DNA of 7,684 nt, from NCBI GenBank assembly GCA_021796135.1, contig JAJYOQ010000190.1, forward strand, positions 1 through 7,684, read 5' to 3'. The translations under genes and the position numbers were made by a program. Below, piece after piece: positions 1 to 5,943 of the stretch. Position 1 is the stretch's first letter. Each line of letters begins with the position of its first letter. The notes below the pieces were generated by a model. The model worked only from the letters and a program-made list of their open reading frames with translations, did not search any database and was not told where the DNA came from. The DNA comes from Bacteroidota bacterium. GTDB lineage: Bacteria > Bacteroidota > Ignavibacteria > Ignavibacteriales > Ignavibacteriaceae.

Positions 1-223
1 ATTTAATGATTAATTTCCATTCAAATAATGAAATAAATGCTAAGAATAAAAATAATATAACAAACAAATTAGTATTTGAATGAAAAATTATTCTAGCAAT
101 AAGGGTAGTAATATCACCGCTGATGCCAGCTAAAAAGAAATAGAAATGTTTTTTACCTATCTGCCGGAACGGTAAAATTGACCAGAGAATAATTAGGAGA
201 TAAGTCAGATAAGAAAAAATCAT
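1..223 (-). CDS. N-terminal part of an integral membrane protein, cut by window edge
   Basis: The reading frame starts at ATG (221-223) and stays open for 74 codons to position 1, so the C-terminus lies outside the window. The visible part is very hydrophobic. There are three likely membrane helices: about residues 2-19 (MIFSYLTYLLIILWSIL...), 26-45 and 48-72, separated by short basic loops such as FRQIGKKH. The start lies one base after the TAG stop of the secreted-protein gene (TAG-A-ATG), so the two are almost certainly co-transcribed and translationally coupled. No separate ribosome binding site is needed or clear. I do not recognise the family. It could be the membrane part of a sensor or transporter, or a small multi-pass protein. 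The frame and start are well supported; the function is unknown. Confidence 0.7.
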   Translation of the reverse strand, partial: MIFSYLTYLLIILWSILPFRQIGKKHFYFFLAGISGDITTLIARIIFHSNTNLFVILFLFLAFISLFEWKLIIK

Positions 224-224
224 T

Positions 225-680
225 CTATTGGGCGCAAGTCGGAGGACAAGTCATAAAATCTTCCAACGTATAGCTGCCAGCCGTAACAGTTAGATTATTT
301 TGTCTTTGTTCAACGCTAATAGAAGTAGCCCCGCTTGTTTGAATAAGGTTCAATATCATACTTGCACTGCAGAAGTGAAATACTTGAGCAGGGTTAACAG
401 CATGCGCTGAAGGTCCATATAGAACGGTTCGGTTTGCATTAAGAATATAAAGTTGTCCATTAACAATATTAAACATAATATATTGAGGGCATTTTGTCGC
501 AAGAGCTTGAAGGGCATGTGCATTAATCGTTTGAGAGTTCAAAACAGGACCAAAAAGCTGATCAGCCTGATCTTTTGAATAAATTTTTCCGACTGTACCT
601 TGAGCCTGGGAATAAGAAGAAGAGATCAGCAAAAAAAGCGAAAAGAGAAATGAAATGCTAAAGATATTTAATTTTTTCAT
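225..680 (-). CDS. Small secreted protein with four cysteines, unknown function
   Basis: The 151-residue product begins with a classical Sec signal peptide: KK at residues 2-3, a hydrophobic core over about 6-22, and a likely signal peptidase I site after S24-Q25-A26. There is no lipobox, so it is probably periplasmic or exported rather than a lipoprotein. The mature part has cysteines at C64, C104, C145 and C149, the last two in a C-terminal CPPTC motif. They could form disulfides or hold a ligand. It also has YIMFNIVNGQLYIL at about 67-80, which reads as beta strands. The start is ATG at 678-680, with AAAGGA about eight bases upstream. It is first in an operon with the membrane gene at 1-223, and a good promoter lies 32 bases upstream. 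I do not recognise a named family. Confidence 0.8.
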   Translation of the reverse strand: MKKLNIFSISFLFSLFLLISSSYSQAQGTVGKIYSKDQADQLFGPVLNSQTINAHALQALATKCPQYIMFNIVNGQLYILNANRTVLYGPSAHAVNPAQVFHFCSASMILNLIQTSGATSISVEQRQNNLTVTAGSYTLEDFMTCPPTCAQ

Positions 681-711
681 TTTGAAATCCTTTAGTTTAT
701 TTTACCTAGAG

Positions 712-740
712 AATATAAATGTTATTGATTTTATTTCCAA
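712..740 (-). promoter_or_regulatory. Promoter of the secreted-protein operon
   Basis: Read on the minus strand there is a TTGGAA -35 (735-740), a 17-base spacer and a TATATT -10 (712-717), 4/6 and 5/6 matches to the sigma70 consensus. Transcription would start near 705, giving a leader of about 25 bases with the AAAGGA ribosome binding site before the ATG at 680. It is assigned from sequence only. Confidence 0.55.
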
Positions 741-775
741 AGGAATAATGAGGAACGGCAGAAATTGTAATTATT

Positions 776-805
776 GCGATAATTGGCAATTTTAATAATA
801 ATCGC
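776..805. promoter_or_regulatory. Imperfect dyad in the divergent intergenic region, possible operator
   Basis: GCGATAATT (776-784) faces AATAATCGC (797-805), with 8 of 9 positions complementary and 12 bases between. An overlapping second dyad is TTGGC (783-787) with GCCAA (804-808). It lies between the promoter of the secreted-protein operon and the proposed kinase promoter, where a shared regulator could act on both. The region is AT-rich, so chance symmetry is possible. Confidence 0.3.
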
Positions 806-828
806 CAAAGATTTTAATGAGAAGCCAT

Positions 829-859
829 TTGAAAGTTGATAATATTCGCAGTAAGTTTA
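829..859 (+). promoter_or_regulatory. Possible kinase promoter
   Basis: There is a TTGAAA -35 (829-834), a 17-base spacer and TAAGTTTA (852-859), which fits the Bacteroidota-type TAnnTTTg element at all but the last position. The spacing is the same as in the tRNA promoter (7028-7056) and the promoter at 7555-7583. Transcription would begin about 45 bases before the TTG start at 910. It is weaker than the tRNA promoter. Confidence 0.4.
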
Positions 860-909
860 AGTGAGCAAAAGAATAGCCAATCCTATTTCTGATTAGTATC
901 AAATTAAAT

Positions 910-3552
910 TTGACTTATAAGAAATTGTCTAATTCAAAACAAAAGCTTCTAATTTACTTCGAATATCTACTTAAGTATGCAAACGAAATAACCATAATTG
1001 CTGATTCGGATTTTTACATTACAGAAGCAAACGAACCAACATTAAAGGCATACGGTTATACCAGAGATGAACTCCTAAAAAAATCTTTTTATGATTTAAT
1101 ATCACGTGAATCCAAAGTTGAAATTGATACACGATTTAGAAATATAAACCCAAAAGATTCTCTTTCCATAGTCACAAAGACCCGCAAAAAAAATGGACCG
1201 GATTTTATTGCCGAGATCAACATAAAGTTGATCCGGAATGAAGAAGAAGTTTATTATATAATTAATATAATAAACATTCACGAGCGAATTAAATTAGAAA
1301 CACAATTATTGGAAGAAAGGGAGCAGCTCCGCTCAATCATAGACGCATCACCGGCTTCGATATGGTTTAAAGATACAAAGAATAATTTTATACGGGTTAA
1401 CAAAGCCGCAGCAGAAATCGCAAATAGAACCGTCAGAGAAATAGAAGGTAAGCCGACCGCTTTAATTTTTCCTATTGAGTCAGATAAATACTATGCCGAT
1501 GATTTAGAAGTAATTAATTCCGGAGTATCAAAAATCGGAATTATTGAATCCGTAACAAACGGGAATGAAATAAAGTGGGTTCGGACCGATAAAATTCCGT
1601 GGGTCAATTCCAAAGGAGATATAGCCGGTGTAATTGCTTTTTCACTAGACATCACCAAAACGAAGCAGACGGAAGAATTACTATCTCAAGAGAGCAATTT
1701 ATTAGGTTCATTGATAGACAACATACCTGACCGAATTTATGCAAAGGATTTAGAAAATAAATTTATAATCTGCAATAAAGCATTAGCCGAACGTTGGGGA
1801 TTCAGCAGTCCCCAAGAGATGGTAGGCAAGACAGACTTCGATTTATTCCCATATGAAGAGGCATTAAGATATATAGAAGAAGAGCAAGAAGTCATGCGGA
1901 CAGGCATACCGATACTTAATAGAGAGATGCTAATAACTGATTTTTCGGGCGAGAAAAAGTGGAGTTTATTAACCAAGTCGCCATTCCGGGACGACAAAGG
2001 TAAAATCATAGGAATCATCGGACTAAGCCGGGATATAACAGAGCTCAAGGAAGCATCAGAGGCATTAAGAACCAGCGAACAGAAATACCGGTCGCTATTT
2101 AATACTGCACCGTTAGGCATTGCACAAATAAATTTTAAAATGGAGATAACAGATTGCAATAATATGCTTTTGGACATTTTAGACATATCCAAAAAAGAAT
2201 CTGTAGGATTTGATTTTAAGAAAATAGGAGACACAAAGCTAACTAATGCCATAGAGCTTGCCTTTGCGGGAAGTACCGGATATTATGAAGGTGATTACCA
2301 ATCAATATCGACCCATAAGATAATTTCTTTAAAAGCAATATTTTCTCCTATAGTTAATGAGAAGGAAAAAATTTTATCAATAGTTGGAATATTTGAAGAT
2401 ATATCCGAGCAAAAGCAGATAGAAAGGTTTTTCTTTCATGATATTTTGAATTCAGCAGGTAATCTAAGGAACTTTGCAGGTTTGCTTAAAGAAAATTTAT
2501 ACGAAATTCAGGCAGACTCAACATTGATATCGGACGCAGGACATTTAGAAGTAATATCCGACAAAGTCATACAGGGAATTATTTCCCACAGGTCAATACT
2601 CACATCAGACAAAACAGAAATAAAGCTTACAATAACCGAAGTAACCACCTCTAAATTTATTTACGAATTAATTAATGCAGTCATTCAAAAACCAATTAGA
2701 GAAAATAAAGAAATAAAACTCGATGATTATTTTGAAGATATATTAATTCAGACAGATCAGGCATTACTCAGCAGAGTAGTTGAAAATCTTATTAAGAATG
2801 CAATTGAAGCGTCATTACCAGGAGGGATAGTGACGATAGGATGCAAGAAAGAAAACGGGCAAGCTGCATTATGGGTCAACAATCAGACAACCATATCCGA
2901 GGAAATTAAGTCAAAGATATTTAAGCGATCATTTTCAACGAAAGGACCGGGAAGAGGGATAGGCACATACAGCATTAAATTTTTGACAGAAAAATATTTG
3001 AAAGGAAGTGTCACATTTACTTCTTCAAAAAAGAAAGGTACAACATTTAAGATTGTTTTTCCAGTCAGATTAAAACCAGAAATCCCTTTATCCACAACAG
3101 ATACCCATCAAGAAATAGGATATCAAGATACAATAACAAAGGATAGGGCAAACGAAAAAGAAAGAGAGAAAAAGCTTCCGGACATATTGTTAGTTGAAGA
3201 CGATGAAACTACAATAAAGATTACAAAATTATTTTCAAAAGGCATATTTAACATTGAAAGTGTAACCAACGGCTACAGTGCCATAGACGCAGTAAAAGCG
3301 AAGCAATACTCAGCCATACTAATGGACATACATTTAGGGAAAGAAATAAACGGGATTGATACTTTAAAAATAATAAGGACAGTAAATGGGTACGAGAGGA
3401 TTCCAATCATAGCATTTACGGCATACACCATGCTAGATACAAGCAGTGATTTTTTATCGGCAGGCTGTGATTATTATTTACCAAAGCCATTCAGCAAAGA
3501 GCAATTAATCGAAATGCTAAATGAATCGACCAAATCAAATTTAAATTCATAG
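910..3552 (+). CDS. Multi-PAS hybrid sensor histidine kinase with C-terminal receiver domain
   Basis: This 880-residue protein senses signals through PAS domains, autophosphorylates on histidine and passes phosphate to its own receiver. It has no membrane helix or signal peptide, so it is cytosolic. Four PAS/PAC domains lie at about residues 22-126, 138-250, 262-377 and 390-500. The third and fourth are each led by a helical linker. The H-box is FFFHDILN, with H510 the phosphorylated residue. The ATPase domain has its N-box at about 621-634 (N626, N630), an F-box around F671-F675, and a G2 box GPGRGIG at 679-685. The G1 box reads VNNQT, with Asn in place of the usual Asp. The receiver (about 758-875) keeps E763, D764, D765, phospho-acceptor D806, T837 and K859. 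A charged linker (about 735-757) joins the two. The start is TTG at 910: an in-frame TAG at 874-876 excludes a far upstream start, and no ATG lies near the N-terminus. No clear Shine-Dalgarno is seen. No output gene is adjacent, so its partner is probably encoded elsewhere. Confidence 0.93.
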   Translation: MTYKKLSNSKQKLLIYFEYLLKYANEITIIADSDFYITEANEPTLKAYGYTRDELLKKSFYDLISRESKVEIDTRFRNINPKDSLSIVTKTRKKNGPDFIAEINIKLIRNEEEVYYIINIINIHERIKLETQLLEEREQLRSIIDASPASIWFKDTKNNFIRVNKAAAEIANRTVREIEGKPTALIFPIESDKYYADDLEVINSGVSKIGIIESVTNGNEIKWVRTDKIPWVNSKGDIAGVIAFSLDITKTKQTEELLSQESNLLGSLIDNIPDRIYAKDLENKFIICNKALAERWGFSSPQEMVGKTDFDLFPYEEALRYIEEEQEVMRTGIPILNREMLITDFSGEKKWSLLTKSPFRDDKGKIIGIIGLSRDITELKEASEALRTSEQKYRSLFNTAPLGIAQINFKMEITDCNNMLLDILDISKKESVGFDFKKIGDTKLTNAIELAFAGSTGYYEGDYQSISTHKIISLKAIFSPIVNEKEKILSIVGIFEDISEQKQIERFFFHDILNSAGNLRNFAGLLKENLYEIQADSTLISDAGHLEVISDKVIQGIISHRSILTSDKTEIKLTITEVTTSKFIYELINAVIQKPIRENKEIKLDDYFEDILIQTDQALLSRVVENLIKNAIEASLPGGIVTIGCKKENGQAALWVNNQTTISEEIKSKIFKRSFSTKGPGRGIGTYSIKFLTEKYLKGSVTFTSSKKKGTTFKIVFPVRLKPEIPLSTTDTHQEIGYQDTITKDRANEKEREKKLPDILLVEDDETTIKITKLFSKGIFNIESVTNGYSAIDAVKAKQYSAILMDIHLGKEINGIDTLKIIRTVNGYERIPIIAFTAYTMLDTSSDFLSAGCDYYLPKPFSKEQLIEMLNESTKSNLNS

Positions 3553-3684
3553 AAGGCAAGTTACTTTTGAAAACAGAAATCCGGTAAAGAGCAGGAGTAC
3601 TGATTTACCGGCAGCCCGAGTGGCATTAAAGTCCTTGAGATACTCATAACAAAAATTCTTTTGTTTTTCGTTAATCATTTTCAT
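3547..3684 (-). pseudogene. Truncated phage terminase small subunit remnant
   Basis: This 45-codon frame reads MKMINEKQKNFCYEYLKDFN followed by ATRAA. That is the hallmark N-terminus of phage terminase small subunits (Terminase_2 family), whose first helix-turn-helix typically reads like 'LT.KQ..F..EYL.D.NAT.AA..AGYS'. After ATRAA the expected IRAGYS-type continuation is missing. The frame instead runs through an unrelated hydrophobic tail (LLLFTGFLF) to a TGA that overlaps the kinase 3' end by six bases, antisense. A full family member is usually about 150-180 residues. The gene keeps a strong ribosome binding site (AAAGGTGAGG, about eight bases before ATG 3682-3684) and a plausible promoter at 3721-3749. 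It probably marks the end of a decayed prophage or a deletion junction. The assignment rests on a short but distinctive stretch. Confidence 0.6.
3581..3611. repeat. 8-bp perfect inverted repeat at the terminase breakpoint
   Basis: CCGGTAAA (3581-3588) and TTTACCGG (3604-3611) are exact inverted copies separated by 15 bases. No T-run follows on either strand, so it is not a normal intrinsic terminator. The rightmost arm lies exactly where the terminase-like reading frame stops matching its family (just after NATRAA). It may therefore be the scar or end of a rearrangement, or a recombination site. Confidence 0.5.
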
Positions 3685-3720
3685 TTAATTACCCTCACCT
3701 TTCAATAGTTAATTAGAATT

Positions 3721-3749
3721 ATTATTTGCAGTAATGTTGACTTGCTCAA
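3721..3749 (-). promoter_or_regulatory. Promoter in front of the terminase remnant
   Basis: On the minus strand there is TTGAGC (3744-3749), a 17-base spacer and AATAAT (3721-3726), 4/6 and 5/6 matches to the sigma70 consensus. The predicted start near 3714 would give a leader of about 30 bases carrying the AAAGGTGAGG ribosome binding site. The broken gene therefore probably still has expression signals. Confidence 0.45.
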
Positions 3750-3756
3750 ATGCGGA

Positions 3757-3787
3757 TTGACATTATATCTAATTTGACATATTTTTT
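3757..3787 (+). promoter_or_regulatory. Possible promoter directed toward the XRE gene fragment
   Basis: A perfect TTGACA (3757-3762), a 17-base spacer and TATTTTTT (3780-3787) match the TTGACA-N17-TAnnTTTg pattern seen at the tRNA. A second TTGACA follows at 3774-3779, so TTGACAT occurs twice 17 bases apart. It points at the broken XRE gene about 80 bases downstream and is back-to-back with the promoter of the terminase remnant. Confidence 0.4.
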
Positions 3788-3867
3788 AAAAATAATTGAA
3801 GGAAAAATAATTAAGAAACAAAAACCATTAGCTTAGTTAAATTTTGAAATTCAAACACCTGCAATAA

Positions 3868-4050
3868 ATTAAAAGAAGTTCGTATAAGCATAAATTGACA
3901 CAAGTAGAAACAGCCAAGATTCTAAAGACCAGTCAATCCAGACTTGCTAAAATGGAAAAAGGTGATCCTTCAGCTACTACTGATTTACTTATTAAAGCTC
4001 TATTTTTACTCGGAGTTAAAAAGAAAAATCTCGCAAAAATCTTATCTTAG
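3868..4050 (+). pseudogene. N-terminally truncated XRE-family helix-turn-helix regulator
   Basis: The frame from an in-frame TAA (3865-3867) to TAG (4048-4050) encodes a typical XRE DNA-binding core: LTQVETAKILKTSQSRLAKM, then EKGDPSATTDLLIKALFLLG. This is the 'LTQ.E.AK.L.TSQSR.AKMEKGDPS' signature of single-domain XRE/antitoxin-like regulators. The preceding IKRSSYKHK aligns with the end of helix 1. The start of helix 1 and the usual N-terminal extension are lost behind the stop, and no ATG is available. TTG at 3895 encodes the L of LTQ and would give 51 residues lacking helix 1. It is therefore most likely a decayed gene. An unusual start or a short DNA-binding peptide cannot be ruled out. 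A promoter-like signal lies upstream at 3757. No toxin partner is visible. Confidence 0.65.
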
Positions 4051-4195
4051 TTTCTCTTTTGTTAATGCCACATTCTCAACATTAAATAAAATTTTAATTA
4101 ACAGTATCCACCTTAAATTAAGGCAAAAGTTATCAAAGGAATGGGCTACGCACCTTAATATTTATAAAAGTTAAATATTTCATTACTTATTATAT

Positions 4196-4306
4196 ATGCC
4201 CAATTATTTTGATTATTTGTGCAGAGATATGAACCTATGCCCAAAATTTCCAAATATTTGTGCATATGTTGGAGGTAATGCACAAAATTAAACGATTTTT
4301 GGGCAT
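4196..4306. repeat. Three-copy array of a 28-bp dyad element (TGCCCAA-N13-TTGTGCA)
   Basis: Copies lie at 4196-4223 (forward), 4237-4264 (forward) and 4279-4306 (inverted). Each is exactly 28 bp, beginning ATGCCCAA and ending TTTGTGCA, with 13 unrelated bases between the 7-base arms. The two arms are inverted copies of each other (TGCCCAA against TGCACAA) with one mismatch. Copy starts are 41 and 42 bases apart, about four helical turns, with linkers of 13 and 14 bases. Conserved arms around variable centres suggest a protein-binding site rather than duplicated DNA. The array lies between the 3' ends of converging genes, not in front of a known start. Confidence 0.75.
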
Positions 4307-4407
4307 ATTAATTTCGATCATTCATAAAAATCAGCGCAAAAATATAATTTATCATTTTTATTTTTATCATCATTATCCCGATTTTTACACGTTCAGAAAA
4401 ATCCTTT

Positions 4408-4776
4408 TCAGGCATTGTTAATTTCCGGCAATTTTTCAAATTGAATTTTATAAAGTCCAAGGTTGTCTTTTTTCATCCATAGTCTTTTTTTAGGTGAATT
4501 AATAATTCTTACCGGGCTACCTAAATATTTGAGTGCATCATTTATATTATTTACCCGTTTAACAGCCAGACCCTGATAAGTTTTAACGGAATAGTAATCC
4601 AATAATTCCTTTATCGTTTCCCATCCCGAAATGCTTCTTTCAATTTGTAGTTTATCGTCATCATCAATAAATAATTCATAATGAAATATTTTGTTTTTCA
4701 AACGGACATATAATCCATCGACACGGTAGTATTCTTTAATAGAAGAATCGAAAATATGACGAAAGTAAACTTGCAT
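4408..4776 (-). CDS. Hypothetical 122-residue protein, second gene of the WG-repeat operon
   Basis: I do not recognise this family. The protein is soluble, with no signal peptide or membrane segment. The N-terminal half reads as alternating beta strands (MQVYFRHIF, EYYRVDGLYVRL, IFHYELFI) ending in an acidic DDDDK at 38-42. It is followed by helical segments (GWETIKELLDYY, NINDALKYL) and a basic stretch (SPKKRLWMKK, about 94-103). The start is ATG at 4774-4776, with AAGGGA about eight bases upstream. It begins 12 bases after the stop of the frameshifted tail of the WG-repeat gene, so the two are probably co-transcribed. A small partner of the WG protein, for example a regulatory or immunity-like subunit, would fit, but only as inference. 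Confidence 0.75.
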   Translation of the reverse strand: MQVYFRHIFDSSIKEYYRVDGLYVRLKNKIFHYELFIDDDDKLQIERSISGWETIKELLDYYSVKTYQGLAVKRVNNINDALKYLGSPVRIINSPKKRLWMKKDNLGLYKIQFEKLPEINNA

Positions 4777-4788
4777 AGTTTGTTTCCC

Positions 4789-4872
4789 TTAATTTAGGAT
4801 CGGATAATCTCCCGCAGATTCATCGCTAAAAAGTTCGCTGCCGTTTCTATCCACGACACCATTTTTATTCAT
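4789..4872 (-). pseudogene. Frameshifted C-terminal tail of the WG-repeat protein
   Basis: This frame encodes 27 residues starting MNKNGVVDRNGSELF. It overlaps the stop of the WG-repeat gene (ATGA). Its sequence continues the repeat in register: elsewhere in the protein EG is followed by six residues and then NGKYG-FVDVN, and here EG-ICKYFF-MNKNG-VVDRN fits exactly if one T is added to the T5 run at 4873-4877. The tail is therefore the natural end of the same protein (about 342 residues in total). The cause is a one-base deletion in the homopolymer, a sequencing error, or slippage during expression. A separate coupled 27-residue peptide is less likely. Confidence 0.65.
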
Positions 4873-5816
4873 AAAAAGTACTTGCAGATTCCCTCATGGA
4901 AATTATTGATTTTATCAAACTTACAAGGAACGATTATTTTTTCGTTTACATTCATTATACCCCATTTATTATTCAAACAGAATTCAATTCCATCGCTGGT
5001 CATTATTCCAAGGTCATCATAAATAAAATCAATTATTGTTTTATTATTTATATCAATAGCGCCCCATTTACCATTTCTATTGACCGAAACTACATTATCC
5101 CCAAAGTGGCGGACATTGTCGTATAAAAAGGGAATAACAGTTTCATTATTCTTATCAATGAAACCAGACTTACCATTTTTGCTGACACCCGCCACTCCAT
5201 TTTTGAAATAAGCTGCCCAATCATAGATAAAAGGAATTTTGATGTTAAGGTTCACATCAACGAATCCGTATTTACCATTATGTTTTATTCTTATAAGCCC
5301 TTCGGAGAAATCATCATAGTCATGAGCTTTTTCCAATAAGTCTTCGCTGATGTATTTATCCGGATTGGAAATAATAAAATTGCCGTCTAAATCGATAAAT
5401 CCTCTTGTAGTAAACCCTTCGGTCTTAAGTGAATTCGTATGGATTTGATAAACTCTAGCGATACCTTCATTAAAATGACCGAATAAGTCCGGATCGTCAA
5501 AGTTTTTAATATGATTTCCTTTGTTATCAATTAAGGAAAAGCTGCCGTCTTTAATAACATAGGAGCGGTCTTCAGTGAAGGCGTCACAAAACTCATAGAC
5601 AGGCGGGAGGCACCATTCAGCATTTCTGTTTAGGTAACCAGAATTCCGGTCGAAATCCGCGCAGGCAAGACCGCAGTGAAAGTCCCCGAAATAATTTGCT
5701 TTACTGAACCATTTCCTACCGTCATTAAAAGCCAAGCCCTTAACTAACCGGCGGTTTCTTTTTTCATAGATAACAGCAGAGCCGTTGATATAATCGCCAT
5801 AAATAATTGTATTCAT
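4869..5816 (-). CDS. WG-repeat protein (premature stop by probable frameshift)
   Basis: The 315-residue product is built of WG-type beta repeats with the pattern 'F..GlarV..NGKwGfID.N...iip..YD'. The clearest units are at about residues 169-198 (KHNGKYGFVDVN), 204-233 (SKNGKSGFIDKN), 237-266 (NRNGKWGAIDIN) and 272-300 (LNNKWGIMNVN). More diverged units precede them (GYLNRN at 60, FSLIDNKG at 93, RGFIDLDG at 138). WG repeats are thought to form protein-interaction surfaces. There is no signal peptide, so the protein is probably cytoplasmic. The start is ATG at 5814-5816, with AAGAGTGA upstream. The frame stops early at TGA 4869-4871, and the next repeat continues in another frame (4789-4872). 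It leads an operon with the 122-residue gene and is divergent from the WYL regulator. The molecular role is unknown. Confidence 0.88.
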   Translation of the reverse strand: MNTIIYGDYINGSAVIYEKRNRRLVKGLAFNDGRKWFSKANYFGDFHCGLACADFDRNSGYLNRNAEWCLPPVYEFCDAFTEDRSYVIKDGSFSLIDNKGNHIKNFDDPDLFGHFNEGIARVYQIHTNSLKTEGFTTRGFIDLDGNFIISNPDKYISEDLLEKAHDYDDFSEGLIRIKHNGKYGFVDVNLNIKIPFIYDWAAYFKNGVAGVSKNGKSGFIDKNNETVIPFLYDNVRHFGDNVVSVNRNGKWGAIDINNKTIIDFIYDDLGIMTSDGIEFCLNNKWGIMNVNEKIIVPCKFDKINNFHEGICKYFL

Positions 5817-5873
5817 AAGGTAATCACTCTTAATTTTAACACAAACTTAAATTGTAATGGTTAGATAATGAGA

Positions 5874-5886
5874 ATCATTCAATGAT
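5874..5886. promoter_or_regulatory. 13-base palindrome between WG operon and WYL regulator, possible operator
   Basis: ATCATT-C-AATGAT is a perfect dyad in the 127-base gap between two divergently transcribed genes. This is a position where an autoregulating repressor would control both. No confident -35/-10 pair could be placed for either gene, so the link to the WYL protein is inferred from position only. Confidence 0.35.
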
Positions 5887-5943
5887 CTTTTTTATATTAG
5901 ATTTCAAACAATAATTATTTACTAAAAAAACGGGAATTAAAGA

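Larger units (their letters stand above)
3553..4407. other. 855-bp region without an intact gene: gene relics and repeat elements
   Basis: Between the kinase and the 122-residue gene I find no complete protein-coding gene. The stretch holds the terminase remnant, two divergent promoter-like signals, the broken XRE gene and the three-copy dyad array, each listed separately. Positions 4051-4195 and 4307-4407 are AT-rich (poly-T, TTTTTATTTTTATCATCAT) with no recognisable gene, RNA or strong terminator. The overall look is of a decayed insertion site. Confidence 0.6.

Noticed and set aside
1737..2252. Minus-strand open frame inside the kinase gene
   Set aside because: It is antisense to the well-supported PAS domains, with no ribosome binding site or recognisable domain.
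2883..3095. Minus-strand open frame of 70 codons inside the kinase gene
   Set aside because: Antisense shadow of the kinase ATPase domain.
3648..3668. AACAAAA-ATTC-TTTTGTT hairpin followed by T residues, as a kinase terminator
   Set aside because: The 7-bp stem has only one G-C pair and lies in coding sequence of the terminase remnant; too weak to call.
3944..4174. Plus-strand open frame of 76 codons
   Set aside because: It overlaps the XRE reading frame in another phase, and its translation is low-complexity L/K/Y-rich with no domain; the XRE frame explains the sequence.
4196..4306. CRISPR-like array
   Set aside because: Repeat interiors differ, linkers are only 13-14 bases, one copy is inverted and no cas gene is present.
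4278..4421. Small plus-strand frame (47 codons) after GGAGG at 4271-4275
   Set aside because: The GGAGG is only two bases from the ATG, too close to work, and the peptide is low-complexity and runs into the 3' end of an opposing gene.
4896..5126. Plus-strand open frame antisense to the WG-repeat gene
   Set aside because: Its translation mirrors the repeat coding strand; no domain and no ribosome binding site.
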